Positions 26,892 to 36,217 of a stretch of DNA of 64,000 nt are shown piece after piece. This DNA is from Speluncibacter jeojiensis (GTDB taxonomy: Bacteria; Actinomycetota; Actinomycetes; Mycobacteriales; Mycobacteriaceae). The translations under genes were made by a program, and so were the position numbers. The stretch is from the NCBI RefSeq assembly GCF_029589495.1, contig NZ_JAAIVF010000008.1, positions 124,001 to 188,000 of the forward strand, written 5' to 3'. Position 1 is the stretch's first letter. The number at the start of each line of letters is the position of its first letter. Below the pieces are notes generated by a model, which saw only the letters and a program-made list of their open reading frames with translations, did not search any database and had not been told where the DNA came from.

Positions 26892-29800
26892 TGAGCGGCA
26901 ACACCTTCGACCTGTGTGGACCGCTGCCCGCGGGGACGACCGTGCTCGAGGCGAGTGCGGGCACCGGCAAGACCTATGCGATCGTGGGCCTGGCGGTCCG
27001 CTACGTGGCCGAGGCCGGTGTGGATCCGGCGCGGATGTTGCTGGTGACGTTCTCGCGCAACGCGACCAAGGAGCTGCGCGAACGTACCCGCGCGCGGTTC
27101 GCCGCGGTCGCCGCGGGGCTGGCCGACCCGGCGCCTGGCGACGACCCCCTGGTGGCGCACCTCGCCGCGGCCGACGAGCAGACCGTCGCGTTGCGCCGCC
27201 GCCGGCTGCTGCAGGCGCTGTCGGACTTCGACGCGACCACGATCGCGACCACCCACAGCTTCTGTCAGCGTATGCTCGACGGCCTCGGACTCGCCGGTGA
27301 ACGCGACCCCGGCGCGGTGGTCGTGGAGGAGGCCACCGAGATCATCGAGGAGACCATCGCCGACCGGTACCTGGCGGTGTTCGGCACGCGCGAGCAGCGC
27401 TCGCTCGGTCCCGGGGAGGCGCGCAAGGCCGCGCGCGGGGCGGTGTTCGACCCGCAGGCGGCGCTGGTGCCCGACGACGCGGCGGGCACCGCCGCCGGCG
27501 ATGCGGTCGCGTTCGCCGGTGAGGTGCGCGCCGAGGTGTCGCGCCGCAAACAGGTGCTCGGCATCCGCGACTACAACGACCTGCCGACCCTGCTGCACGG
27601 GGTGCTCACCGATCCGGCGCACGGACCCGCGGCGTGCCGACGGGTGCAGGAGCGGTTCGAGGTGGTGCTGGTCGACGAATTTCAGGACACCGACCCGCTG
27701 CAGTGGGGGATCCTGCGCAGCGCCTTCCACGGGCACAGCACGCTGATCCTGGTCGGCGACCCCAAGCAGGCCATCTATGCGTTCCGCGGCGCGGAGGTGC
27801 TCGCCTACCTCGACGCGGTCGGTTCGGCCGACGCGCACCTGGAACTCGGTGTGAACTGGCGCACCGACGCCCCCCTCGTAGCGGCGCTGCACCACCTGTA
27901 CGGCGGTGCGGCACTGGGGCATCGGAAGATCGTCGTGCACCCGGTCGGTGCGGACCAGCGGAAGTCGCGCGCCCCCGGAACGGCGCCGCTGAGGCTGCGG
28001 TACCTGCCGCGCACCGGCGCCGGACCGCTGAACAAGCAGGGTTTCCCGGTGGTCGGTCCGGTCCGGCGGCGGGTCGCCGAGGACGTCGCGGCCGACATCG
28101 TCGCGCTGCTCGAACGAGGCGCGCCGCTGCACCTGGCCGGCGAGGACCGTTCCGTCGCGCCCGGTGACATCGCCGTCCTCGTGCGCAAGAACGCTCAGGT
28201 CACGCAGGTGCACGCGGCCTTGGAGCGGGCCGGGGTCCCGGCCGTGATGGTGGGCGGGCAGAGCGTGTTCCTCACCGCCGCCGCGAAGCACTGGCTGTGG
28301 CTCCTGCAGGCGCTCGAACAGCCGCACCGTGCGGACCGCGTGCGGTTGGCCGCATTGACGCCGCTGCTCGGACGCACCGCGGAGAGCATCGACTCCGGCG
28401 GCGACGATGCGGTCGCCGAGATCGGGTCGGTGCTGCGCGAATGGGCGATGGTGTTCGCGCAGAGCGGCTTCGCGGCGCTGTTCGAGCGCCTGGCCACCTG
28501 GAGCGGGCTCGAGGAGCGGCTGCTGGCCCGGGCCGGCGGCGAACGCGGACTGACCGATCTGCGACACATCGCGCAGCTGCTCAACGGCGCCGCGGTCGCG
28601 GACTCGCTGGGCCTGGCGGCGCTGACCCGTTGGCTGACCGAGCAGATCCGGGACCCGAACGTGGGCGGATCCGACCGCAGCCGACGACTCGACAGCGACG
28701 CGGCCGCGGTGCAGATCGCGACCGTGCACGCCAGCAAGGGACTCGAGTACCCGTTCGTCTACGTGCCGTTCGGCTGGGACGCGGCCAAGCCGTTCGTGCC
28801 GGACCGGCTGTTGCTGCACGACCACGACGGCCGGCGCATCCTCGACGTCGGCGGCGAGTACGGACCCGGCTACCGCGACCGCCGTGCCGAACACGACGCG
28901 GAGGAGGCGGGCGAGGAGCTGCGCCTGCTCTATGTCGCGCTGACCCGCGCGAAATGCCGGGTGGTGGCCTGGTGGGCGCCGTCGTCGTTCACCGACCGCT
29001 CGGCCCTGCACCGGATCCTGCTGGGGCGCAAGCCCGGCGAACTGGACGTGCCGCCCAGGGCACGGGTCGCCGATGACGAGACCGTCGCGCGGCAGCTGTC
29101 CGAGTGGGCGGCGGGGTCGCCGCTGATCGCGCTCGAGGCCGTCGGCGACGGCGCGATCGCCGTGCCGACCTGGACGCCGCCGCATTCGCCGGGCGGCGAG
29201 CTGGCCGCCGCGGAGTTCACGCGCGCCATCGATTTCGAGTGGCGCCGCACGTCCTACTCGGCGCTGACCGCGGCCGCGCACGACATGGCCGGTCACGACA
29301 TGAGCGATCACGCCGCGGCCGAGTCCGACGAGCAGGTGATCGACGACGAGCCGCAGGAGCCGCCGCTGAGCGAGAGCGCCGGCGAGGGGCTGCCGTCCCC
29401 GATGAACGGATTGCCGGCGGGCGCCGCGTTCGGCACCGTCGTGCACGCGGTGCTCGAGGTCGTCGACACCGCCGCGGCCGACCTCGCCGCCGAGGTCGGC
29501 GACCGCTGCCGGGAGGTCGTCGAAGCCGGATTCTCCGACGTCGATCCCGAGGCGCTGGCCGTCGCACTGGTGCCGGTGCTGCACACCCCGCTGGCCGGGG
29601 GTGCGACGCTGGCCCGGATCGCGCCGTCGGATCGCCTGCCGGAGCTGGACTTCGAACTGCCCCTCGCCGGCGGCGACGACTGCGACAGCGCCGTGCGGGT
29701 GACGCTCGGGCAGGTCGCCCGGCTGCTGCGGGCACATCTGCCGGCCGGCGACACGCTCGCCGGGTACGCCGACCAGCTCGACGCGCTCGGGCCGACCGTG

Positions 29801-30202
29801 TTGCGCGGCTACCTGACCGGCAGCATCGACGCGGTCCTGCGCCTGCCGGCCGGCGACGGGGCCGGGCACCGCTATGTGGTGGTCGACTACAAGACCAACC
29901 GGCTGTCGATCGGTGATCTGACCACCGCGGACTTCACCCGCGCCGCGATGGCCGCCGAGATGATCCGTGCGCACTATCCGCTGCAGGCGCTTCTGTATTC
30001 GGTTGCGCTGCATCGGTATCTACGTTGGCGACTGCCCGGATACGACCCGGCGGTCCACCTGGGCGGGGTGCAGTACCTGTTCGTGCGGGGCATGGCCGGG
30101 CCCGACACCCCCGACGGCGCCGGGGTGTTCGACTGGACGCCGCCCGCGCAGCTGGTGTGCGCACTTTCCGATTTGCTGGCCGGAAGTGAGGTGGCGGCGT
30201 GA
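26891..30202 (+). CDS. recB: Exodeoxyribonuclease V subunit beta (RecB)
   Basis: A 1,103-aa UvrD-like SF1A helicase with a C-terminal nuclease. Walker A is EASAGTGKT at about residues 20-28; Walker B is VLVDEFQDTDPLQW at about 260; a late helicase motif is TVHASKGLEYPFVYVP at about 615; the RecB nuclease core is GSIDAVL followed by VVVDYKTNR with Asp999 and Lys1001. The 3'-5' translocase and only nuclease of RecBCD. It starts within the recC stop (TGATG) and ends overlapping recD (GTGA). Confidence 0.95.
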   Translation: MSGNTFDLCGPLPAGTTVLEASAGTGKTYAIVGLAVRYVAEAGVDPARMLLVTFSRNATKELRERTRARFAAVAAGLADPAPGDDPLVAHLAAADEQTVALRRRRLLQALSDFDATTIATTHSFCQRMLDGLGLAGERDPGAVVVEEATEIIEETIADRYLAVFGTREQRSLGPGEARKAARGAVFDPQAALVPDDAAGTAAGDAVAFAGEVRAEVSRRKQVLGIRDYNDLPTLLHGVLTDPAHGPAACRRVQERFEVVLVDEFQDTDPLQWGILRSAFHGHSTLILVGDPKQAIYAFRGAEVLAYLDAVGSADAHLELGVNWRTDAPLVAALHHLYGGAALGHRKIVVHPVGADQRKSRAPGTAPLRLRYLPRTGAGPLNKQGFPVVGPVRRRVAEDVAADIVALLERGAPLHLAGEDRSVAPGDIAVLVRKNAQVTQVHAALERAGVPAVMVGGQSVFLTAAAKHWLWLLQALEQPHRADRVRLAALTPLLGRTAESIDSGGDDAVAEIGSVLREWAMVFAQSGFAALFERLATWSGLEERLLARAGGERGLTDLRHIAQLLNGAAVADSLGLAALTRWLTEQIRDPNVGGSDRSRRLDSDAAAVQIATVHASKGLEYPFVYVPFGWDAAKPFVPDRLLLHDHDGRRILDVGGEYGPGYRDRRAEHDAEEAGEELRLLYVALTRAKCRVVAWWAPSSFTDRSALHRILLGRKPGELDVPPRARVADDETVARQLSEWAAGSPLIALEAVGDGAIAVPTWTPPHSPGGELAAAEFTRAIDFEWRRTSYSALTAAAHDMAGHDMSDHAAAESDEQVIDDEPQEPPLSESAGEGLPSPMNGLPAGAAFGTVVHAVLEVVDTAAADLAAEVGDRCREVVEAGFSDVDPEALAVALVPVLHTPLAGGATLARIAPSDRLPELDFELPLAGGDDCDSAVRVTLGQVARLLRAHLPAGDTLAGYADQLDALGPTVLRGYLTGSIDAVLRLPAGDGAGHRYVVVDYKTNRLSIGDLTTADFTRAAMAAEMIRAHYPLQALLYSVALHRYLRWRLPGYDPAVHLGGVQYLFVRGMAGPDTPDGAGVFDWTPPAQLVCALSDLLAGSEVAA

Positions 30203-32043
30203 CCGAGGTGCGGGTGGCGCAGCGCGGCAAGGGCTTGCTGCGGGCGTTCAACGAGGCCGGGGTGCTCGACGCCGCCGATGTGCACGTGGCGCTGCGCCTC
30301 GGCGCGCTCGGCGGTGAGAACTCGGAGCCGGTGCTGTTGGCGACGGCGCTGACGGTGCGGGCGGTCCGATCGGGCTCGGTGTGCCTGGACCTGAGCCGGA
30401 TCCGCGACGTCGCGGTCGACGAGTGGGCGGTCGCCGACGGCGAGGAGATCGACGTCGCGGCGCTGCCTTGGCCCGCGGACGAGGTGATCCGGGCCGGGCT
30501 CGCGGCCAGCCCGCTGGTCGCCGGCGGTCCGGCCGGGCCGCTGCGGCCGCTGCGGATGGTCGACGATTTGCTCTACCTGGAGAAGTACTTCCGACAGGAA
30601 CAGACGGTCCGCAACGTGCTCGACACGCGCGCACAGGACCTGCCCGAGGTCGACGAGGTGGAACTCGCATCCGGGCTCGCGCACCTGTTCCCCGACGCGC
30701 AGGCGCCGGACCGGCAGCGGATCGCCGCGGCCGTCGCCGCGACCAACCGCACCGCGGTGATCGTCGGCGGGCCGGGCACCGGCAAGACGCACACGGTCGC
30801 GCGGGTGCTGGCGTTGCTGCTGGGCCAGCACGGGCCGCGGCTGCGCATCGGACTGGCCGCTCCGACGGGCAAGGCCGCGGCCCGGTTGCAGGAGGCTGTG
30901 CGCGACCAGGCGGAATACGTGGGCCTGCCGCCGGATCTGACCGCGATGACGCTGCACCGCATGCTCGGCTGGCGGCGCGCCGGCGCCACCCGGTTCCGCT
31001 ACAACGCGAGCAATCATCTGCCCTACGACGTGGTGGTGGTCGACGAGACGTCGATGGTGTCGCTGACGATGATGTGCCGGCTGCTCGAGGCGGTGCGGCC
31101 CGACGCCCGACTGGTGCTCGTCGGCGACCCGGACCAACTGACCTCGGTCGACGCCGGGGCGGTGCTCGCGGACCTGGTGAAGCGGCCGGTGCGGTTGCCG
31201 GCGAACCCGGTGCTGGCTCGGGCCGTCCAGGCCGATCTGCAGGCCACGGACGACCCGGCCGAGGCGGCGCTGAGCGAGCGGGAACGGAACAGGTTGGGAG
31301 CCGGGGTCATCCGGCTCAGCCGCGGGCGACGGTTCGGCGGCGAGATCGCGCGACTGGCCGCCGCGGTGCGCGACGACCGGCCGGACGAGGCTCTGGAGAT
31401 CCTGCGCTCCGGTGCCGAGGACGTCTCGTTCGTGGCCCCGGACGATCTGGGCGACCTGCGCAAGGACGTGATCGTGTCGGCCGAGGCGGTGACCGCGGCG
31501 GCCGACGAGGGTGATGTGGTGCGCGCGCTGCGCGAGTCGGAGCAGCACCGGTTGCTGTGCGCGCACCGGGACGGTCCGCACGGGGCGTCGTGGTGGGCGC
31601 GGATGTCGATGGACTGGATCGGTGAGACGACCGGGCGACGGATCGACCCCGACCGCTGGTATCCCGGGCAGCCGTTGCTGGTGACCGCCAACGACTACGA
31701 GGCGCGCATCTACAACGGTGACACCGGCGTCGTCGTGCGCGGCGGCGAGGGCGAACTGGTCGCGGCGTTCGCCCGCGGTGAGGATCCGCTGCTGCTGCAC
31801 CCGAGCCGGTTGTCGTCGGTGCAGACCGTGTACGCGATGACGATCCACCGGAGCCAGGGCAGCCAGTACGACACCGTGTCGGTGGTGCTGCCCGCGGAGG
31901 GGTCGTCGCTGCTCACCCGCGAGCTGCTGTACACGGCGATCACCCGCGCGCGTTCGCACGTGCGGATCATCGGCACGGAAGACGCACTGCGCGAAGGCAT
32001 TGCTCGGCAGGTGCTTCGGGCCAGCGGGCTGCGGCGCGAGTAG
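30199..32043 (+). CDS. recD: Exodeoxyribonuclease V subunit alpha (RecD)
   Basis: A 614-aa SF1B 5'-3' helicase subunit. Visible are Walker A GGPGTGKTHTVARV at about residue 192, VVVDETSMVSL (Walker B) at about 280, a VGDPDQL motif, and the C-terminal TIHRSQGSQYDTVSVVLP typical of RecD. The start GTG overlaps the recB stop, completing a tightly coupled recCBD operon for double-strand break processing and destruction of unprotected linear phage DNA. Confidence 0.95.
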   Translation: MTEVRVAQRGKGLLRAFNEAGVLDAADVHVALRLGALGGENSEPVLLATALTVRAVRSGSVCLDLSRIRDVAVDEWAVADGEEIDVAALPWPADEVIRAGLAASPLVAGGPAGPLRPLRMVDDLLYLEKYFRQEQTVRNVLDTRAQDLPEVDEVELASGLAHLFPDAQAPDRQRIAAAVAATNRTAVIVGGPGTGKTHTVARVLALLLGQHGPRLRIGLAAPTGKAAARLQEAVRDQAEYVGLPPDLTAMTLHRMLGWRRAGATRFRYNASNHLPYDVVVVDETSMVSLTMMCRLLEAVRPDARLVLVGDPDQLTSVDAGAVLADLVKRPVRLPANPVLARAVQADLQATDDPAEAALSERERNRLGAGVIRLSRGRRFGGEIARLAAAVRDDRPDEALEILRSGAEDVSFVAPDDLGDLRKDVIVSAEAVTAAADEGDVVRALRESEQHRLLCAHRDGPHGASWWARMSMDWIGETTGRRIDPDRWYPGQPLLVTANDYEARIYNGDTGVVVRGGEGELVAAFARGEDPLLLHPSRLSSVQTVYAMTIHRSQGSQYDTVSVVLPAEGSSLLTRELLYTAITRARSHVRIIGTEDALREGIARQVLRASGLRRE

Positions 32044-32050
32044 GGCGGGG

Positions 32051-32090
32051 CGCGGGAAGGGAGGAGCGCGGGAAGGGGGATCGCGGGAAG
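32051..32090. repeat. Three CGCGGGAAG direct repeats between convergent genes
   Basis: CGCGGGAAG occurs at 32051, 32067 and 32082 in the 59-bp gap between recD and the convergent DUF899 gene. Spacing of 15-16 bases suggests a local tandem expansion. No stem-loop terminator is obvious. Confidence 0.45.
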
Positions 32091-32102
32091 CGCGGGGCGG
32101 GA

Positions 32103-32789
32103 CTACTCGTCCGGACCATACAGCGCGGCGATGTCCTGCGACTTCGCCCACCGGCTGTAGGTCGGCGACTGCGGCCAGCCGTCCGGGCAGTCCTGCCATT
32201 CCTCCTGCCGGCCGTAGGGCAGTGTGTCGATCAGCGCGAAGGTGTGGCTGAGCTGCTCGACGCCGCGGCCGGACGTGTGCCAGGTGCGGTAGACGGTGTC
32301 GCCGTCGCGTAGGAACACGTTGAGGTCGAACCCGCCGCCGGGCGGTGCGCCGACATCGGCGCCGAAGCTGCTGTTCGAGGTCGAGTACCAGGGCATCGTG
32401 TTGCCCACCCGTCGCCGGTATTCGAGCGCCTCGTCGATCGGGCCCTGGGTGACGACGACGAACCGCGCGTCCCAGTTGTCGAGGAATTCGAGCCGGGTGA
32501 ACTGCGAGGTGAACCCCGTGCAGCCCGGACACTGCCACTGCTCACCCGGGAACCACATGTGGTGGTAGACGATCAGTTGCGAATTCCCGTCGAACACGTC
32601 CGCCAGCCGGACGGCACCGGCCTCGCCCTCGAGCGTGTAGTCGGGCATCCGCACCATCGGCAGGCGCCGCCGCGCGGCGGCGATCGTGTCGAGCTCGCGG
32701 GTCGCGGCCTTCTCCCGCACGCGCAGCGCGTCAAGCTCGCGCTGCCAGGACTCGGCGTCGACGATCGGCGGCAGTGGGGTGGTGGTCAT
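32103..32789 (-). CDS. DUF899 family thioredoxin-like protein
   Basis: A 228-aa DUF899 protein, a family with a thioredoxin-like fold often annotated as dithiol-disulfide isomerase. The family core LIVYHHMWFPG precedes a CPGC redox-type motif (QCPGCTGF, about residue 87), followed by the NTMPWYS segment. The ATG at 32789 is the natural start; longer openings run into the neighbouring lipoprotein gene. Physiological substrate unknown. Confidence 0.88.
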   Translation of the reverse strand: MTTTPLPPIVDAESWQRELDALRVREKAATRELDTIAAARRRLPMVRMPDYTLEGEAGAVRLADVFDGNSQLIVYHHMWFPGEQWQCPGCTGFTSQFTRLEFLDNWDARFVVVTQGPIDEALEYRRRVGNTMPWYSTSNSSFGADVGAPPGGGFDLNVFLRDGDTVYRTWHTSGRGVEQLSHTFALIDTLPYGRQEEWQDCPDGWPQSPTYSRWAKSQDIAALYGPDE

Positions 32790-32854
32790 GTCTTTGCTCC
32801 CTCGCGAATCGTGGTCGGCGGTGTACAGGTACCGACCGAAACGGAGCCGGGAAC

Positions 32855-33754
32855 TCATCGGTCCGCGCGAACCCGCGCGACCATGTCCTCGACCGCCGTC
32901 ATCACCACGTCGGGCCGGTCCTCGGGGATGTCGTGCGAACTCGGGTCGGCGTGGATGAGCGTCCGATTCGATGCGGCGCCCGCGAATTGGGCTTGCGCCG
33001 CCTTCCACAAACGCGCGTCCTGCGGGGTGTCGAAGGGGGTCTGCGAGGACACGATCACCGTCGCGGGAACGATGTCGGGCGAGGACATCCGGTGGTAGGC
33101 GCGGTGGGCGGGACCGTAGTCGGCGGCCTGGGCGAGTAGTTGGCGCGTCTGCCGCGTCTGCGGCTTCCCTCGCAGTTCCGCGATCTGATGGGCGTTCGCC
33201 GCGACGATCCTCGCTGTCTCGGCGTCGGTGTAGAACTCGGGGAGTGACGCGTCCACCAGCACCGCGCCGGCGACCCGGTCCGAGTCGGACCGTACGAGTT
33301 CGGTGGCGACCTCGCCCGCAAGTGAATGCGAGACCAGCACCGCGCCCCGCACCCCCAATGCGGTGAGGCCCGCCCGCAGGTCCGATGCCGCATTCGCGGC
33401 CTTCCACGGGCCGGGGACCTCGTCGCTCGCGCCTTCGCCCGCCCGGTCGTAGGTGATGACCTCCGACCCGGTCCGCTGCGTGAGGGCAGGCGCGATCGCG
33501 TGCCACTGCGAGGAGTCGAGCCCGCCGCCGGCGTCGAGAACGATGGCCGGCCAGTGGCCGGGGATCACATGAAACGCGAGTCGATGCCCCTCGTTGGCGA
33601 TCATGTGTAACGACCCGGCGGAGGCAGCCGACTGCTCGGTGGTCGTTGCTGTGTCTGACGATGCGGCGCAGGCACCCAGGCCGCCCGCCGTGAGTGCGGC
33701 GAGCGTGACGACGATCGCCGCTGTGCGGCGTTGTGCGAGCGGACGGGGGATCAT
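32855..33754 (-). CDS. Alpha/beta hydrolase lipoprotein
   Basis: A 299-aa exported alpha/beta hydrolase. The N-terminus has a signal with a lipobox-like LGAC (Cys about residue 29). The hydrolase domain shows an LDAGGGLDSSQW oxyanion region, the nucleophile elbow VSHSLAGE (Ser about residue 142) and a late SSHDIPEDRPD with a candidate His. Substrate unknown. The ATG at 33754 was chosen because it leads straight into the signal; the 181-bp gap upstream to the next gene shows no clear structure. Confidence 0.83.
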   Translation of the reverse strand: MIPRPLAQRRTAAIVVTLAALTAGGLGACAASSDTATTTEQSAASAGSLHMIANEGHRLAFHVIPGHWPAIVLDAGGGLDSSQWHAIAPALTQRTGSEVITYDRAGEGASDEVPGPWKAANAASDLRAGLTALGVRGAVLVSHSLAGEVATELVRSDSDRVAGAVLVDASLPEFYTDAETARIVAANAHQIAELRGKPQTRQTRQLLAQAADYGPAHRAYHRMSSPDIVPATVIVSSQTPFDTPQDARLWKAAQAQFAGAASNRTLIHADPSSHDIPEDRPDVVMTAVEDMVARVRADR

Positions 33755-33935
33755 GGGGCGCACACCTTTCCGTGGACGAGATCTCGCCGGTGCCCGTTCC
33801 GACCGGCGCCGGTTCACAGCTTGCGGTGTGCGGGTGCTCGGGGACATCGCCCCGGCGAGCCATCCTCGGGTAGTTCCCAGGTATGAGGAGGGACTGTCGT
33901 ACCGACAGGAGGATCGAGCGCCGCTGTCTGCGGGC

Positions 33936-34613
33936 TCACCCCAACAGTCGGCCCAGCGCGCTCGGTGGAAGCTCGGCACCGGCCCGCCGCCGGAACAGCT
34001 CGGCGGGCCGGCCCGCGCCTACCGACATCTCGCCGGTCGGTTCGAGCGCGTCGACGACCAGGCGGCGGAACGTGTCCTTCGGCAGGGCGCGCGCGAAGAT
34101 CGCGTCGTACAACCGCCGCAGCGCGAGCACGGTGAATGTCTCGCCGATCAGCGCTGCCGGGTCGACGCGGCGCGCGTAACGCTGCCGCAGATCGTCGACG
34201 GCCGACTCGACCATCTCGGCGTGGTCGAACGCGAGCGGCAGGGTCGGTCGGCCCAGTTCCAGCGGGACCGTGAGGGTGCCCGGCGGCAACCGGTCGGCCG
34301 CCAGCGCGGCACCGTGCGCCATCGACAGCACCCAGCCGCGGTCGTCGCGCCCGGGTTTGTCGAACATCGCGAGCTGTTGGAAGGCAAGGTCTTTCAGTCG
34401 CGCCTTGCTGCGCAGCGCGCGTTCGGCGGCGTCCGACAGTCGCTCACCCGGCCGCAGGAAGGTGCCGGGTAGTGCGAGGGTGCCGCTCGGCGTGTGCACC
34501 ACGACGACGTGCAGTTCGGCATCCACCACGGTGAGCACGGCGACGTCGACCGCGACCGAGGGGCGCGGATAGTCGGTCAACGTCTTGCCGTCTTTGTCGG
34601 TCCAGGTACTCAC
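33936..34613 (-). CDS. nrtR: Nudix-related transcriptional regulator (NrtR family)
   Basis: A 225-aa protein with an N-terminal Nudix-like domain (about residues 10-135) and a C-terminal winged-helix region, the layout of NrtR, which represses NAD-related genes and responds to ADP-ribose. In place of a strict Nudix box it reads GTFLRPGERLSDAAERAL, lacking the full REUxEE catalytic core, as expected for a sensor. GTG starts at 34613 or 34622 are both possible. It diverges from an ADP-ribosylglycohydrolase gene, and the gap carries overlapping palindromes. Confidence 0.85.
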   Translation of the reverse strand: MSTWTDKDGKTLTDYPRPSVAVDVAVLTVVDAELHVVVVHTPSGTLALPGTFLRPGERLSDAAERALRSKARLKDLAFQQLAMFDKPGRDDRGWVLSMAHGAALAADRLPPGTLTVPLELGRPTLPLAFDHAEMVESAVDDLRQRYARRVDPAALIGETFTVLALRRLYDAIFARALPKDTFRRLVVDALEPTGEMSVGAGRPAELFRRRAGAELPPSALGRLLG

Positions 34614-34623
34614 GGCTTGCACT

Positions 34624-34654
34624 TTAGCGCAGAAGTGCGCTAATAATTAGCGCA
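34624..34654. promoter_or_regulatory. NrtR-type operator: two overlapping palindromes
   Basis: Three perfect half-sites lie in tandem: TTAGCGCA (34624), its complement TGCGCTAA (34636) and TTAGCGCA again (34647). Any two neighbours form a palindrome, with 4- and 3-base spacers. The AT-rich TAATAAT at 34641-34647 within them looks like the -10 box for the plus-strand gene, so a bound repressor would block it, and probably the regulator's own promoter too. Confidence 0.8.
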
Positions 34655-34677
34655 ACAACGATCTAAAAGGAGTGGCG

Positions 34678-35640
34678 ATGAGGCTGACCGACGATCAGAG
34701 GAACCGCGCGGCGGGTGTGCTGCTGGCGACAGCCGCGGGCGACGCGCTCGGCGCGGGATACGAGTTCACCACGCCGGCGCCGACCGCGCCGATCGAGATG
34801 ATCGGGGGCGGGCTCGGCGACTTCGCGCCCGGCGAGTGGACCGACGACACCTCGATGGCGGTGGCGGTCGCGGAGGTGGCGGCGACCGGGGCGGACCTCG
34901 CCGACGAGTCGGTGCTCGACGCGGTGGCCGCGCAGTTCCTGCGGTGGTTCGACTCGAATCCGCCGGATGTCGGCAACCAGACCCGCGCGGTCCTGTCGGT
35001 GCGGCCGCAGTCGGGCCGCGCGATGGCCGAGCGGGCGGCGTCGCTGCCCGGGCGCACCGGCGGCAACGGTTCGCTGATGCGCACGGCGCCGGTGGCGTTG
35101 GCCTACCTCGACGACGAGGCGCGCTGCGTGACCGCGGCGCGGGCGATCAGCGACCTCACCCACGCCGATCCTCGCGCCGGCGAGGCCTGTGAGATGTGGT
35201 CCTACGCGATCCGCCACGCCGTCCTGCACGGCGACTTCGATGGCGTGCGCGGCTATCTCGACACCGCGGACGCGACGGTCCGCGCCTACTGGGGTCCGTT
35301 GCTCGACCGCGCCGAATCCGGCTCGCCCGCGGACTTTCCCCGCAACGGCTGGGTGGTCGACGCACTGCTGACCGCGTGGTGGGCGATCAGCGGGGTAGAG
35401 GAGAGCGGGCCGGACCAGTTGCCGGCGGCGCTGGAGCGTGCCGTGCGCGCCGGCAACGACACCGACACCACCGCGGCGATCGCCGGCGGGCTGCTCGGTG
35501 CGCGCTGGGGCGCGACCGCCGTGCCGGATCAGTGGCGCGCCATGCTGCACGGCTGGCCCGGCTACCGCGCCGACGATCTGGTGAGGCTGGCGCTGTCGAC
35601 CGTCGACGGTGGGACGATGGCCACGGAGGTGTGCGCATGA
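34678..35640 (+). CDS. ADP-ribosylglycohydrolase family protein
   Basis: A 320-aa ADP-ribosylglycohydrolase (DraG/ARH-like), removing ADP-ribose from proteins or small molecules with two Mg ions. The metal motifs are visible: GDALGAGYEF near residue 22, EWTDDTSMA at about residue 57, and GNDTDTTAAIAGGLLGA at about residue 260. The ATG at 34678 has AGGAG six bases upstream; the in-frame GTG at 34672 abuts that site. It overlaps the macrodomain gene (ATGA) and lies behind the NrtR-type operator. Confidence 0.93.
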   Translation: MRLTDDQRNRAAGVLLATAAGDALGAGYEFTTPAPTAPIEMIGGGLGDFAPGEWTDDTSMAVAVAEVAATGADLADESVLDAVAAQFLRWFDSNPPDVGNQTRAVLSVRPQSGRAMAERAASLPGRTGGNGSLMRTAPVALAYLDDEARCVTAARAISDLTHADPRAGEACEMWSYAIRHAVLHGDFDGVRGYLDTADATVRAYWGPLLDRAESGSPADFPRNGWVVDALLTAWWAISGVEESGPDQLPAALERAVRAGNDTDTTAAIAGGLLGARWGATAVPDQWRAMLHGWPGYRADDLVRLALSTVDGGTMATEVCA

Positions 35641-36146
35641 CCATCATCGAGGTCGTCGAGGGCGACATCACCAAGATCCGCGTGGACGCAATCGTCAATG
35701 CCGCGAACTCGTCGCTGCTCGGCGGCGGGGGAGTCGACGGCGCAATCCACCGGCGCGGGGGACCGCAGATCCTCGCCGAATGCCACCGCCTGCGGGAGAC
35801 GACGCTGCCCGGCGGACTCGACGAGGGCGCGGCCGTGGCCACCACCGCCGGGAACCTGCCCGCGCACTGGGTGATCCACACGGTCGGCCCGCGGTACTCC
35901 ACCCGCGAGGACCGGTCCGCGCTGCTGCGCTCGTGCTACACCCGCAGCCTCGCCGTCGCCGACTCGCTGGGTGCGGCGACCGTCGCATTCCCGCTGATCT
36001 CGGCAGGGGCGTTCGGCTGGCCAACGGCCGACGCGGTGACGAAGGCCGTGCACGCCATCGGCTCCGCGCGGACCTCCGTGCAGATCGTGACGATGGTTGC
36101 GTTCGGCCGCGAGGTCGCGGAACTGATGCGCCGCGCGGTCGGCTGA
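35637..36146 (+). CDS. Macrodomain protein (O-acetyl-ADP-ribose deacetylase-like)
   Basis: A 169-aa stand-alone macrodomain that binds ADP-ribose and in relatives hydrolyses O-acetyl-ADP-ribose or mono-ADP-ribosyl-protein. Typical motifs are GDITKIRVDAIVNAANSSLLGGGGVDGAIH near the start (seen as VDAIVNAANSSL and GGGGVDGAIH) and FPLISAGAFGWP at about residue 118. Its start is inside the ADP-ribosylglycohydrolase stop, so both are made together, releasing and processing free ADP-ribose, the ligand expected for NrtR. Confidence 0.94.
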   Translation: MTIIEVVEGDITKIRVDAIVNAANSSLLGGGGVDGAIHRRGGPQILAECHRLRETTLPGGLDEGAAVATTAGNLPAHWVIHTVGPRYSTREDRSALLRSCYTRSLAVADSLGAATVAFPLISAGAFGWPTADAVTKAVHAIGSARTSVQIVTMVAFGREVAELMRRAVG

Positions 36147-36217
36147 CCCGGCGATTGACGGCGAAGGCGTGACGTGCCGTAAGGTTTCGCCCCGGGAATC
36201 GCTGACATGGGGGGATC

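Noticed and set aside
26762-30013. Very long open frames on the strand opposite recB, and similar ones opposite the mce genes (e.g. 5225-6634) and recD (29974-32538)
   Set aside because: They mirror strong, motif-complete genes, show Arg/Gly/His-rich composition typical of reverse-strand readings in high-GC DNA, and have no recognisable domains.
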